Positions 1 through 10,000 of a DNA stretch of 64,000 bases are shown here, one piece after another. The translations under genes were made by a program, and so were the position numbers. Below the pieces are notes generated by a model that was given only the letters and a program-made list of their open reading frames with translations, made no database searches and was not told where the DNA came from. Position 1 is the stretch's first letter; each line of letters begins with the position of its first letter. The stretch is from Curtobacterium luteum. GTDB lineage: Bacteria; Actinomycetota; Actinomycetes; Actinomycetales; Microbacteriaceae. The DNA lies in contig NZ_LDQC01000049.1 in assembly GCF_001475545.1 (NCBI RefSeq), forward strand, positions 1 through 64,000, read 5' to 3'.

Positions 1-529
1 GGTCCGCGACGACCCCGCCGAGCTGCACGACGAACGCCGAGTGCGGCCCCGGCTCACCCGTCACCGCGCAGTCGCCGAACGAGGGCGCCCACCCCGCGAT
101 GCTCATCGCCCGGAGCAGGTACGAGTCGAGCGTCGCCGTCGCGGCGTGCTCCCCGCGCGCCAGGGACCGGAGGGCTCCGACGAGCAGGAGGTACTGCTGG
201 AGTCCGGCGTCGGCCTCGCTCAGCCGGTCGGCGGTCTCGACCATCGCGCTCGCAGCCGTGTACGAGCCGTAGTCGGCGACGATCTGGGCGCCGTACGAGC
301 CGAGCGACTCCGCCTGCGTCACGATGTCGAGGGAGCGTCCCTCGTAGAACTGCGCGTCGACCACCATGAACGGTTCGAGTCGGCTGCCGAACTTCGACGC
401 GGTCCGGCGGACGCCCTTCGCGACCGCTCGGATCTTGCCGTGCTGGCGGCTGAGCATCGTGACGATGCGGTCGGCCTCACCGAGCTTGTGGGTGCGCAAC
501 ACGACGCACTCGTCCCGGTACAGCGGCAT
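1..529 (-). CDS. recO: DNA repair protein RecO, N-terminal part
   Basis: RecO loads RecA and anneals strands in RecF-pathway recombination. The visible 176 codons begin [20 protein letters not shown] and contain the OB-fold opening ([27 protein letters not shown]) and the start of the helical domain; the rest lies beyond the left window edge. The ATG at 529 has a GATACT hexamer (536-541) exactly 6 nt upstream, so the message may be leaderless; a GGAG also lies very close to the start. The gene follows leuA on the same strand, the usual era-leuA-recO order of actinobacteria. Identification is firm; only the C-terminus, with its possible zinc site, is unseen. Confidence 0.93.
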   Translation of the reverse strand, partial: MPLYRDECVVLRTHKLGEADRIVTMLSRQHGKIRAVAKGVRRTASKFGSRLEPFMVVDAQFYEGRSLDIVTQAESLGSYGAQIVADYGSYTAASAMVETADRLSEADAGLQQYLLLVGALRSLARGEHAATATLDSYLLRAMSIAGWAPSFGDCAVTGEPGPHSAFVVQLGGVVAD

Positions 530-580
530 TGCTCCAGTATCCCCCTCGCCACCGACGGCGCAGTGCAGCAGGGTGGTCGG

Positions 581-770
581 AACCGGGCGTCCCTGGCCGA
601 ACCGGGCGTCCCTGGCCGAACCAGGCATACCTGGCCGATCCGGGCGTCCCTGGCCGAACCAGGCGTCCCTGGTCGAACCGGGCGTCTCTGGCCGAACCAG
701 GCGTACCTGGCCGAACCGGGCGTCCCTGGCCGAACCGGGCATACCTGGCCGAACCGGGCGTACCCGATCG
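581..770. repeat. 19-bp minisatellite, 10 units
   Basis: Ten consecutive 19-bp units, consensus AACCGGGCGTCCCTGGCCG, start at 581, 600, 619, 638, 657, 676, 695, 714, 733 and 752 without a single indel. Substitutions recur at a few positions (CGGG/CAGG, CGTCC/CATAC/CGTAC). A period not divisible by three shows it is not coding. It occupies the recO-leuA intergenic space, 51 bp upstream of the recO start. Confidence 0.95.
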
Positions 771-847
771 ATACTTCCGACCGTGTACGCCCGAAAGCAC
801 AAGCCACAGCACGCGTTCTGGGAACGTTCGAGCAGGCGCCTGACAGG

Positions 848-900
848 CACGGCCGGGAGGCGCGGTGCGGGACGGACCCACACCGCGCCTCCCGGCCGTG
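848..900 (-). terminator. leuA terminator, GGGAGGC-type palindrome
   Basis: A perfect 20-bp inverted repeat (848-867 with 881-900) with a 13-nt loop lies 7 bp past the leuA stop. The core is GGGAGGCGCGG/CCGCGCCTCCC. There is no T-tract, which is common for actinobacterial terminators. It belongs to a family of similar palindromes found at other places in the window. Confidence 0.8.
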
Positions 901-907
901 GACGTGA

Positions 908-2713
<1,806 letters not shown>

Positions 2714-2730
2714 TCAGGCCACGACGGACT

Positions 2731-2769
2731 CCGCGACGAGGTGGGCCGTTGTGTCAGGCCTCGTCGCGG
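2731..2769 (-). promoter_or_regulatory. Attenuator stem in the leuA leader
   Basis: On the minus-strand RNA, CCGCGACGAGG (2769-2759) pairs perfectly over 11 bp with CCTCGTCGCGG (2741-2731), loop 17 nt. The 5' arm lies inside the last codons of the leader peptide, just after four leucine codons, so a ribosome stalled for lack of charged tRNA-Leu would cover it. A weaker 6-bp stem (2698-2703 with 2721-2726) lies between it and leuA. No T-tract is visible, so whether control is transcriptional or translational is open. Confidence 0.65.
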
Positions 2770-2798
2770 CAGCGAAGGAGGAGGAGCGCCGAGTACAT
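2754..2798 (-). CDS. leuA leader peptide
   Basis: A 14-residue ORF reads MYSALLLLRCRDEA. Codons 5-8 are CTC CTC CTC CTT, four leucines in a row. It ends 70 nt before the leuA ATG and overlaps the 11-bp attenuator stem. Leucine-run leader peptides before leuA are known in actinobacteria. The start probably coincides with the transcript end: TACGGT lies 7 nt upstream and there is no ribosome-binding site. The peptide itself probably has no function beyond sensing charged tRNA-Leu during translation. Confidence 0.75.
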   Translation of the reverse strand: MYSALLLLRCRDEA

Positions 2799-2805
2799 CA
2801 GGACC

Positions 2806-2811
2806 ACCGTA
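2806..2811 (-). promoter_or_regulatory. -10 element for the leuA leader transcript
   Basis: The hexamer TACGGT lies 7 nt before the leader ATG, placing the transcription start at or next to the A of ATG. A weak TTGCAC lies about 19 nt further up. A TGGT-GT-ACCA dyad overlaps the spacer and could be an operator; this is speculative. Confidence 0.45.
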
Positions 2812-2843
2812 GCACTGGTGTACCAACCGTGTGCAAGCAGCCT

Positions 2844-2875
2844 GGAGGCGCGGGGCGGGTCCGCCGCGCGCCTCC
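2844..2875 (-). terminator. Terminator after the ABC permease
   Basis: GGAGGCGCGGGGCGG (2844-2858) pairs with CCGCCGCGCGCCTCC (2861-2875), with one mismatch. It lies 58 bp past the permease stop and shares the GGAGGCGCGG core of the leuA terminator. It separates the ABC operon from the leuA leader promoter. Confidence 0.6.
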
Positions 2876-2933
2876 GTGCCGGGACGTGGTCGCCGTCGGC
2901 CCCTCGTCCGTCCTCCGGCGGGGACGCGCGCCG

Positions 2934-4337
2934 TCAGTCGACCGCCAGTGCCTCCGTCGGCGGCACACGCATCGCGCGTCGCACCGGCGCGATCGTCGCG
3001 ACGACCGCGAGGACCAGTGCGCCGACGATCACGATGCCGACCGTCGTCAGCGGCAGCACGGGTGTGACGACGGTGCCGAGTGTGCCGAGCAACGTCTGCC
3101 CGCCGACCCACCCGTACACGGTGCCGAGCACGAGCCCGGTGACCACCGCCGCGACGACCATCTGCACCGCCTCGGTCACGATCATCCGACGGACCTGCGC
3201 ACCGGTGAGGCCGAGGACCCGGAGGAGGCCGAGCTCACGACGTCGCTGCAGCACGCCGAGTGCGAGGGCGTTCACGACGCCGACCGCGGCGATCACGGCC
3301 GAGAAGCCGACGATCACGCTGACCACGCCGTTCAGCTGCGCGAAGAAGTCGCGCTGCGCCTCGACCATCGCCGGCGTCATGCCGTCCTGCCCGGAGGTCA
3401 CGGTCTCGAGGGTGTGCTGCATGATGCCGAGCGCGACCGCGAAGGTCACGAGGAGCGTCACGCCGATCACGAGCCCGATGGTGGCGCGCGAGGACCGTCC
3501 CGGCGCCCGCATCGCGTTCCGTCCGGCGAGGAGGACCACCGGGTCCTTCGCGCCGATGCGACCGATGAGCTGGAGCACGGGCGGCATCACGATCGTCGCG
3601 CCGACGGCCACCCCTGCGAAGGACACGAAGCCGCCGAGCGCAGCCGGTAGGACCGCGATGGGCGACGCCGCACTGGCCGCGAGGCCGATGGCCATCAGAC
3701 CGCCGCCGACGACCATGAGCACGACTGCCCACACACTGCGTGCACGCCCCGAGCGGACGTCGTCGTGGCTCGGCTCGATGCTCGACGACAGCGCCTCGAG
3801 CGGCGTGACCGTCAGGACCCGCCGCGACCCCACTGCGAACGCACCCCAGGTGGCGAGGACGACTGCCACGATCGGCAGCACGAGTTCCCACGGGACGAGC
3901 GTGTACGCGGTGTCCGGCAGGAAGCCGTTGCCCCGCAGCACCATCACGAACACCGCGCTGAGGCCGGTGCCGACGACGGCGCCGAGCAGGCCGCCGACGA
4001 GTCCGACGAGGAGTCCGGCCCGCGTGATCCGGGACCGCAGCGTGGCTCCGGTCGCGCCGACCAGCCGTTGCAGGGCGATCACGCGCGTCTGCCCGGCGAT
4101 GAGGGTGGCGCACGTGTTCGCCGTGACGATCGCACCGACGTAGAGCGCGATGCCGAGGAACAGCCACCCGACGACCGACAGGATCGCCTTCACGGTGGCG
4201 ATGCCGTCGAGTCCGGTGGTCGCGAGCGCCTCCGACACGATGCCCGGCGCGATGACCAGGGCGGAGCCGAAGGTCGTGCCGAGTGCGGCGACGAGGATCG
4301 TGGCGCGGAACTCCCGCAGGGACGTCACCGCGTTCAC
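2934..4337 (-). CDS. FtsX-type ABC transporter permease
   Basis: Membrane subunit of an ABC exporter of the MacB/FtsX class, 467 aa. N-terminal segments (LVAALGTTFGSALVIAPGIV; VVGWLFLGIALYVGAIVTAN) lead into the first FtsX-like unit (VIALQRLVGATGATLRSRI). The C-terminal unit has the typical LGVLQRRRELGLLRVLGLTG motif and three membrane spans, ending PPTEALAVD. The GTG start overlaps the ATPase stop (GTGA) and has GGAGG 6 nt upstream inside the ATPase gene, so the two are translationally coupled. Substrate unknown; peptide antibiotics or lipids are typical for systems paired with a two-component regulator. Confidence 0.88.
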   Translation of the reverse strand: MNAVTSLREFRATILVAALGTTFGSALVIAPGIVSEALATTGLDGIATVKAILSVVGWLFLGIALYVGAIVTANTCATLIAGQTRVIALQRLVGATGATLRSRITRAGLLVGLVGGLLGAVVGTGLSAVFVMVLRGNGFLPDTAYTLVPWELVLPIVAVVLATWGAFAVGSRRVLTVTPLEALSSSIEPSHDDVRSGRARSVWAVVLMVVGGGLMAIGLAASAASPIAVLPAALGGFVSFAGVAVGATIVMPPVLQLIGRIGAKDPVVLLAGRNAMRAPGRSSRATIGLVIGVTLLVTFAVALGIMQHTLETVTSGQDGMTPAMVEAQRDFFAQLNGVVSVIVGFSAVIAAVGVVNALALGVLQRRRELGLLRVLGLTGAQVRRMIVTEAVQMVVAAVVTGLVLGTVYGWVGGQTLLGTLGTVVTPVLPLTTVGIVIVGALVLAVVATIAPVRRAMRVPPTEALAVD

Positions 4338-5086
4338 GCTGCAGCCTCCATCCCGAGCATCGTCGCGGAGATCTCGGCGGCGTCCATCGCGGGGCGGTCC
4401 CCCACGATGCGCCCGTCCGCCAGGAACAGGATGCGGTCGGCGTTGGCGGCGGCAACCGGGTCGTGCGTGACCATCACGACGCTCTGCCCCCACTCGTCGA
4501 CGGCACCGCGCAGGATCCCGAGGACGTCCCGCCCCGTCCGCGAGTCGAGCGCGCCGGTGGGTTCGTCCGCGACGACCACGGCCGGCCGCGAGGCGAGCGC
4601 ACGGGCGATCGCGACGCGCTGCTGTTGGCCGCCGGAGAGCTGGTGCGGACGGTGCGTCAGACGGTTGCCGAGCCCGAGCATGTCGACGAGCCGGTCGATC
4701 CACGCGTCCTCCTCGCGCGACGTGCGGTGGCCGCCGAGCAGGAACGGCAGTCGGATGTTCTCGCCGACGTCGAGGGTGGGCACGAGGTTGAAGGACTGGA
4801 ACACGAACCCGAGCCGACGACGCCGGAGTTCGGTGAGCTCGCGGTCGCCGAGCCCGGTGATGTCGGCTCCGTCGATCTGGATGCGGCCGCTCGAGACCGC
4901 GTCGAGGCCGGCGGCGACGTGCATGAGCGTCGACTTACCCGACCCCGACGGTCCCATCACCGCAGTGAACTCACCCGAGCCGATGTCGACGCTCACGTCG
5001 TCGAGCGCCGTCACCCGGCGCGCGGCGTCGCCATAGTGCTTGGACACGTGGTCGAGGCGGATGATCGGTGCGTGGCTGCTGGTCAT
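4334..5086 (-). CDS. ABC exporter ATPase (LolD/MacB class)
   Basis: The 250-aa ATPase drives the adjacent FtsX permease. Walker A is GPSGSGKS (45-52); the Q-loop is in FVFQSFNLVPTL; signature LSGGQQQRVAIARAL; Walker B VVVADEPTGALDS; switch VTHD. The 188-bp gap after the response-regulator gene holds a small hairpin (GTCATCC/GGATGAC, 5175-5192). CATCGT lies 6 nt before the ATG, so it may have its own leaderless promoter, plausibly the target of the neighbouring regulator (inference). Confidence 0.92.
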   Translation of the reverse strand: MTSSHAPIIRLDHVSKHYGDAARRVTALDDVSVDIGSGEFTAVMGPSGSGKSTLMHVAAGLDAVSSGRIQIDGADITGLGDRELTELRRRRLGFVFQSFNLVPTLDVGENIRLPFLLGGHRTSREEDAWIDRLVDMLGLGNRLTHRPHQLSGGQQQRVAIARALASRPAVVVADEPTGALDSRTGRDVLGILRGAVDEWGQSVVMVTHDPVAAANADRILFLADGRIVGDRPAMDAAEISATMLGMEAAA

Positions 5087-5274
5087 GCGACCACGATGAC
5101 GGACTGGAGGCTGGTCCCGCGTCGGTCGGTCGGCTCCTGTGGATGGTCCGCTCGGCTTGCTCCCCTGTGGACGGGTCATCCCTCCGGATGACGGGGCGTC
5201 GTGCTGCGGGCGCTGCGGGCGCTGCGCACGTCCGGCCGCCGTGCGGGTGACGCCGCAGGCGCTGCGCGCCGCGC

Positions 5275-5961
5275 TCAGTCCTTCGCGACCAGCCCGTGCT
5301 CGTGCGCGAACACCACGAGCCGCACCCGGTCGCGCAGCTCGAGCTTCGTCAGGACCCGCGAGATGTGCGTCTTCACGGTCGCCTCGCTCACGAACTCGTG
5401 CGACGCGATCTCGCTGTTGCTCAGGCCCTTCGCAGCGAGGTCGAAGATCTCCCGTTCCCGTGGTGTCAGCTCCGTGAACGCCGGGGGAACCGTCTCGACC
5501 GATGTCGTCGAGTCCTCGTAGCGACGGAGCAACTCGCGCGTCGCCGACGCCGCGAACACCGCGGTCCCCGCGTGCACCGTACGGATCGCCGCGAGCAGGA
5601 ACTCGGGGTCTGCGTCCTTCAGCACGAAACCACTCGCTCCCGCACGGATCGCCTTCGCGGCTGCTTCGTCGAAGTCGAACGTGGTGAGCACGAGGACCTT
5701 CGCCCCGTCGGTGCCCGACTGCTCGACGATCCGGGACGTCGCCGTGATGCCGTCCATCACCGGCATCCGCACGTCCATGAGGACCACGTCGGGGCGGGCA
5801 CGCCGCACGAGCTCGACGCCCTCGGCGCCGTCGCCGGCCTCGCCCACGAACTGCAGGTCCGGCTGCGAGTCGATGAGCATGCGGATCCCGGTGCGGAAGA
5901 GCGCCTGGTCGTCGACGAGCGCCACACGGATGCGGGCCTCGGGGTTCGGGGTCGTGGTCAT
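5275..5961 (-). CDS. LuxR/NarL-family response regulator
   Basis: A 228-aa DNA-binding response regulator. The receiver domain has the acidic pair at Asp17-Asp18 and the phosphorylation site Asp63 in LMDVRMPVMDG. The C-terminal LuxR helix-turn-helix is LTPREREIFDLAAKGLSNSEIA...VKTHISRVLTKL. The ATG overlaps the kinase stop as ATGA, so the pair is co-translated. The probable target is the ABC exporter operon directly downstream; no operator could be recognised. Confidence 0.93.
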   Translation of the reverse strand: MTTTPNPEARIRVALVDDQALFRTGIRMLIDSQPDLQFVGEAGDGAEGVELVRRARPDVVLMDVRMPVMDGITATSRIVEQSGTDGAKVLVLTTFDFDEAAAKAIRAGASGFVLKDADPEFLLAAIRTVHAGTAVFAASATRELLRRYEDSTTSVETVPPAFTELTPREREIFDLAAKGLSNSEIASHEFVSEATVKTHISRVLTKLELRDRVRLVVFAHEHGLVAKD

Positions 5962-7196
5962 CGTGCGGTGCGCTCCTGCTGGATCGAGGTGATGCGGTCG
6001 CGGGGCATCTGCCCGCTGGCGGGGACCGAGGGCATCCGGACCGCCACGACGAAGTCGTCACCACGCGGTCCGGCGGTCATCGTCCCGCCCGTCATGGTGG
6101 CACGCTCGCGCATGCCCACGAGGCCGTGACCGGTCCCGGGGCCGGCGCGGCCGTCGTCGGCACGCTCGTTGATGACCTGGATCTCGACCGTGTCCGGCCG
6201 GTAGGTGAGACGAGCACGCACGGGAGCGCCACGCTGCCCGTGCTTGTAGGCGTTCGTGAGGCTCTCCTGCACGATCCGGTACACGGCGAGCTGTGTCGTC
6301 GTCGGCAGGTTCGACGGGTCGCCCTCGCGCTCGACGTCGACGTCGAGCCCGATGTCACGCATCTCCGTCACGAGGTGCTCGATGTCGTCGATGTCCGGCG
6401 TCGGCGCGGTGCCCTGCTCGTGCCGGAGCGTCCCGAGCAGTTCACGGACGTCGCCGAGAGCCCGGCGGGCCGTACCGGAGATCGTCGTCAGGGCCTGGTC
6501 GGCGATCGCCGGATCGGCCTTGAGCGCGTAGCGCGCGCCGTCCGCCTGGGCGATGACGACCGCGAGCGAGTGCGCGACGATGTCGTGCATGTCGCGAGCG
6601 ATGCGGACACGCTCCTGCTCGACGGCGACCGCGCGGTCGGCGCGGGCAGCATCGCGTTCGGCGAGGAGCTGGGCCTCTCGGCTGACGCTCGCGAGCCGAC
6701 GGGTCCGGCGGACCAGCCCGGCGAGCCACGGGAGCAGGAGGACCAGCAGCACCCCGGCGAACGTGCCGAGCACGAGCTGTGCGAACTCCATCGGGGTCCG
6801 CGTGAAGCCGGCGTCGTGCTGCTGCTGCACGTCCTGCAACCCGATGTAGCCCGCGGCCACGAGTGCCCCACCGACCGCGGAGAGGAGTCCTGCGAGCCGG
6901 ACCCTGGCGCTCCCGTACGCGCTCGTGGTGAACATCACGCCCGCGATGAGCACGTTGGCGGGATCAGGGGTCTGCCAGGTCGCCATCTGCAGGACGGCGA
7001 AGAGCCACGCGATACCGAGCGCGAGCCCCGGGGAGAGTCGACGGAGCGCCAGGGACGCCGTGAGCCCGGCGACGACGATGATGCTCAGCGGCCCGTTGCC
7101 ACCACCGGTCCGCAGCAGCAGCAGCACCACGCCGAGGAGGACCGCGACGATGACGTCGAAGAGGACCTGCGAGCGCAGCACGGGACGGAACACCAT
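5958..7196 (-). CDS. Sensor histidine kinase (HisKA_3/DesK type)
   Basis: A 412-aa membrane kinase. The N-terminal half carries five or six hydrophobic segments (e.g. VIVAVLLGVVLLLL, LALGIAWLFAVLQMA, LVLGTFAGVLLVLLLPWLAGLV). A HisKA_3 dimerisation helix with phospho-acceptor His204 (IARDMHDIVAHSL) follows, then a HATPase domain with an N box (IVQESLTNAYKHG) and a G box (GTGHGLVGMRERA). There is no large extracellular loop, so sensing may be within the membrane or through the transporter. TACCGT lies 6 nt before a GTG three bases inside the chosen ATG, so the true start may be 7193. Confidence 0.92.
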   Translation of the reverse strand: MVFRPVLRSQVLFDVIVAVLLGVVLLLLRTGGGNGPLSIIVVAGLTASLALRRLSPGLALGIAWLFAVLQMATWQTPDPANVLIAGVMFTTSAYGSARVRLAGLLSAVGGALVAAGYIGLQDVQQQHDAGFTRTPMEFAQLVLGTFAGVLLVLLLPWLAGLVRRTRRLASVSREAQLLAERDAARADRAVAVEQERVRIARDMHDIVAHSLAVVIAQADGARYALKADPAIADQALTTISGTARRALGDVRELLGTLRHEQGTAPTPDIDDIEHLVTEMRDIGLDVDVEREGDPSNLPTTTQLAVYRIVQESLTNAYKHGQRGAPVRARLTYRPDTVEIQVINERADDGRAGPGTGHGLVGMRERATMTGGTMTAGPRGDDFVVAVRMPSVPASGQMPRDRITSIQQERTAR

Positions 7197-7285
7197 GCCA
7201 CGGTACGGCGCTCCGAGCAGACGCGCGTCAGTCGATCGGCTGACGTGCCCTCGACCTCCCGGCGCGGTCAGTGGACGTCGGGTGT

Positions 7286-8215
7286 TCAGAAACCGAGGCG
7301 GCCGAGCTGCTTCGGGTCGCGCTGCCACTCCTTCGCGACCTTCACGCGCAGGTTGAGGTACACGTGCCGCCCGCCCAGCAGCGACTCGATCTCGGACCGG
7401 GCGCGCGAGCCGACGTCCTTCAGCCGCTCCCCGCCGCGGCCGATGACGATCGCCTTCTGGCTGTCGCGTTCGACGAACAGGTTCGCGAAGATGCGCAGGG
7501 GGCCGTCCGGGTCGTCGTCCTGGTCCGGCTCGACGACGTCCTCCACGACGACGGCGAGTGAGTGCGGCAGCTCGTCGCGGACGCCCTCGAGCGCGGCCTC
7601 GCGGATGAGTTCGGCGATGCGGTCCTCGTCGGTCTCCTCCGTCACGGTCGCGTCGTCGTAGAGCTGCGGCGACTCGGGCAGCAGCGCCGTGATCTCGTCG
7701 AGGAGCGGTTCGAGCTGCAGCCCGCGGGTGCCGGACGTCGGGATGATGACGTCCCACTCGCGCAGCTTCGACACCGCCAGGAGCTGCTCGCCGACCTTGT
7801 CCTTCGACACACGGTCGATCTTCGTGACGATCGCGATCTTCTTCGCTCGGGGGTACTGGTCGAGGGAGTCGTTGATGAACCGGTCGCCCGGGCCGATCGG
7901 CTCGTTGGCCGGGACGCAGAAGCCGATCACGTCGACGTCGCCGAGCGTCGACTGGACCAGGTCGTTGAGCCGTTCGCCGAGGAGCGTCCGCGGTCGGTGC
8001 ACGCCCGGAGTGTCGACGATGATGACCTGACCGTTCGACCGGTGCACGACGCCCCGGATGGCCCGACGGGTGGTCTGCGGCTTCGACGAGGTGATGGCCA
8101 CCTTCTCGCCCACCAGGGCGTTCGTGAGCGTCGACTTGCCGACGTTCGGTCGGCCGACGAAGGAGACGAAGCCCGCGCGGTACGGCTGGCCCTGGGGCGT
8201 GGTGGTGTCGGTCAT
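7286..8215 (-). CDS. era: GTPase Era
   Basis: Ribosome-assembly GTPase that binds the 3' end of 16S rRNA. It is 309 aa with G1 GRPNVGKST (21-29), G2 in the switch region, G3 DTPGVH, G4 TKID, and a C-terminal KH domain (VIGRGGERLKDVGSRARSEIESLLG). The ATG overlaps the stop of the CBS-domain gene (ATGA). It is the last gene of the conserved hrcA-to-era block; the gap to the next gene holds only a weak hairpin (7228-7247). Confidence 0.97.
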   Translation of the reverse strand: MTDTTTPQGQPYRAGFVSFVGRPNVGKSTLTNALVGEKVAITSSKPQTTRRAIRGVVHRSNGQVIIVDTPGVHRPRTLLGERLNDLVQSTLGDVDVIGFCVPANEPIGPGDRFINDSLDQYPRAKKIAIVTKIDRVSKDKVGEQLLAVSKLREWDVIIPTSGTRGLQLEPLLDEITALLPESPQLYDDATVTEETDEDRIAELIREAALEGVRDELPHSLAVVVEDVVEPDQDDDPDGPLRIFANLFVERDSQKAIVIGRGGERLKDVGSRARSEIESLLGGRHVYLNLRVKVAKEWQRDPKQLGRLGF

Positions 8216-9534
8216 GCGGAGGTGTTCCCTGTCGTGGTGGGCGTGGTGTCGTCGAAGGCGCGCTCGACGTCCGCGAGGGCGTCGGTCCGCTCGGCGAGGA
8301 CGGAGACGAGGTGGCGGCGCTTGCCCTCCACCCGGTCGGCGACGAGCACGATCCCGTCGACGGTGACGCGGTCGCCGCGGGTGGCGAGGTGGCCGAGTTC
8401 CTTGACGAGCAGCCCGCCCGCCGTGTCGACGTCGTCGTCGTCGAGTTCGATCCCGAAGAGGTCGCCGAGCTCGTCGACGGGCATCCGGGCCGAGACGCGC
8501 CAGACACCGGGTTCGAGCTCGACGCGGTCGACGACGGCGCGGTCGTACTCGTCCGAGATGTCGCCCACGAGTTCCTCGATGAGGTCCTCCATCGTGACGA
8601 GACCGGCGACGCCGCCGTACTCGTCGACCACGAGCAGCAGGTGGTTCCTGCCCGCCTGCATCGCACGCAGTGTGTCGTCGGCGGCCTTCGACTCCGGGAC
8701 GAACCCGGCCGGACGCAGCAGGGTCGTCACCGGCTCGGCGCCGGCTCCCGGACGTTCGTAGAGCGCACGCGAGACGTCACGGAGGTAGAGCACGCCGAGG
8801 ACGTCGTCGCTGTCCTTGCCCGTGACCGGCATGCGCGACACCCCGGCGACGAGGAACTGCTCCATCGCGCCCGCGAGCGTGTCGGCGCCGTCGACGGTGA
8901 CCATGTCGGTGCGCGGCACCATGACCTCGCGCACGAGGGTGTCGCTGAACGCGAACACCGAGTGGATGAGCTCGCGGTCGTCCGCCTCGAGGACGTTGCT
9001 CTCGGCGGCCTCGTCGACGAGGGACAGCAGCTGCTCCTCGCTCGACACCGTCGACGCGCTGCGACCGCGCCCGGGGGTCACCCGGTCGCCGATGGCCACC
9101 AGGAGCCCGGCGAGGGGACCGAGCACGATCCGCACGGCGCGGACGAGACCGCCCGTGGTGGCGATCAACCGCTCGGCGTGCGCGCGGCCGACGCTGCGCG
9201 GGCTCGACCCCACGAGGACGAACGACACCGCGGTCATCACCGCGGCGGACACGATCAGCGCGACCCACCACGTGTCGAACACGGTCACGAGGGCGATCGT
9301 CACGAGCACCGCGGCGGCCGTCTCGGCGAGCACCCGGACGAAGTTCAGCGCGTTGACGTGTGCGCCGACGTCGTCACCGATCGCCTCGATCGCGCGACGA
9401 CGCTTGGCACCCCGCGCGATCTCGTCGAGGTCGGCGCGGGACAGCACCGACAGCGCCGCATCGGACGCTGCGAGCACACCACCGCCGACGACGAGCACGA
9501 ACGCCACCGCGAGCAGGACGGCGACGAGCAGCAT
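8212..9534 (-). CDS. CNNM/CorC-type transporter with CBS domains
   Basis: A 440-aa membrane protein of the hemolysin C/CorC family, probably involved in divalent cation homeostasis. An N-terminal CNNM (DUF21) region has four hydrophobic segments, starting MLLVAVLLAVAFVLVVGGGVLA. A CBS pair follows (VMVPRTDMVTVDGADTLAGAM; GRNHLLLVVDEYGGVAGLVTMEDLIEELVG), then a C-terminal CorC_HlyC domain (ELEPGVWRVSARMPVDEL...GDRVTVDG). It starts 4 nt after the ybeY stop and sits between ybeY and era, its usual place. Confidence 0.92.
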   Translation of the reverse strand: MLLVAVLLAVAFVLVVGGGVLAASDAALSVLSRADLDEIARGAKRRRAIEAIGDDVGAHVNALNFVRVLAETAAAVLVTIALVTVFDTWWVALIVSAAVMTAVSFVLVGSSPRSVGRAHAERLIATTGGLVRAVRIVLGPLAGLLVAIGDRVTPGRGRSASTVSSEEQLLSLVDEAAESNVLEADDRELIHSVFAFSDTLVREVMVPRTDMVTVDGADTLAGAMEQFLVAGVSRMPVTGKDSDDVLGVLYLRDVSRALYERPGAGAEPVTTLLRPAGFVPESKAADDTLRAMQAGRNHLLLVVDEYGGVAGLVTMEDLIEELVGDISDEYDRAVVDRVELEPGVWRVSARMPVDELGDLFGIELDDDDVDTAGGLLVKELGHLATRGDRVTVDGIVLVADRVEGKRRHLVSVLAERTDALADVERAFDDTTPTTTGNTSA

Positions 9535-9538
9535 CAGC

Positions 9539-10000
9539 TCACCGCCCTCGGTGCTGGGCGGCGAACGCGGAGAGGATCTCGCCCTGGATGCCGAACATCT
9601 CGGCCTTCTCCTCCGGCTCCGCGTGGTCGAACCCGAGGAGGTGCAGGATGCCGTGACACGTGAGCAGCAGCATCTCGTCCGTCGTCGAGTGCCCGGCGGT
9701 CTTCGCCTGCTCCTCGGCGACCTGTGGGCAGAGCACGATGTCGCCGAGGAGCCCGGCGGGCGTCGGGTCCTCTTCGGTGCCCGGCCGCAGTTCGTCCATC
9801 GGGAAGCTCAGGACGTCGGTCGGACCCGGCTCGTCCATCCAGCGCACGTGCAGCTGCTCCATCGCGCCCTCGTCCACGAGCACGATCGCGAGCTCCGCGT
9901 CGGCGTGGACGTGCATCGCGTCGAGTGCGAAGGAGGCGAGGCGCTGGATCGCGGCCTCGTCCACCTCCACCCCGGACTCGTTGTTGAGCTCGATGCTCAC
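9539..10000 (-). CDS. ybeY: Endoribonuclease YbeY
   Basis: Single-strand-specific RNase required for 16S rRNA 3' maturation and ribosome quality control. It is 153 aa. The zinc site [11 protein letters not shown] matches the H-x3-H-x5-H family signature, and [11 protein letters not shown] is also conserved. The ATG overlaps the phoH stop (ATGA), consistent with coupled translation. Confidence 0.96.
   Translation of the reverse strand: MSIELNNESGVEVDEAAIQRLASFALDAMHVHADAELAIVLVDEGAMEQLHVRWMDEPGPTDVLSFPMDELRPGTEEDPTPAGLLGDIVLCPQVAEEQAKTAGHSTTDEMLLLTCHGILHLLGFDHAEPEEKAEMFGIQGEILSAFAAQHRGR

Noticed and set aside
581-770. CRISPR array
   Set aside because: Units are directly adjacent with no spacers and no cas gene is present; it is a tandem minisatellite.
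41-907. Plus-strand frame encoding a repetitive WPNRA/EPGVPG peptide
   Set aside because: The peptide repeat is just the 19-bp minisatellite read in changing phase; the rest is antisense to recO.
2934-7196. The two-component/ABC cassette as a mobile element
   Set aside because: No integrase, transposase, direct repeats or base-composition shift was seen at its borders; insertion by ordinary recombination is enough.
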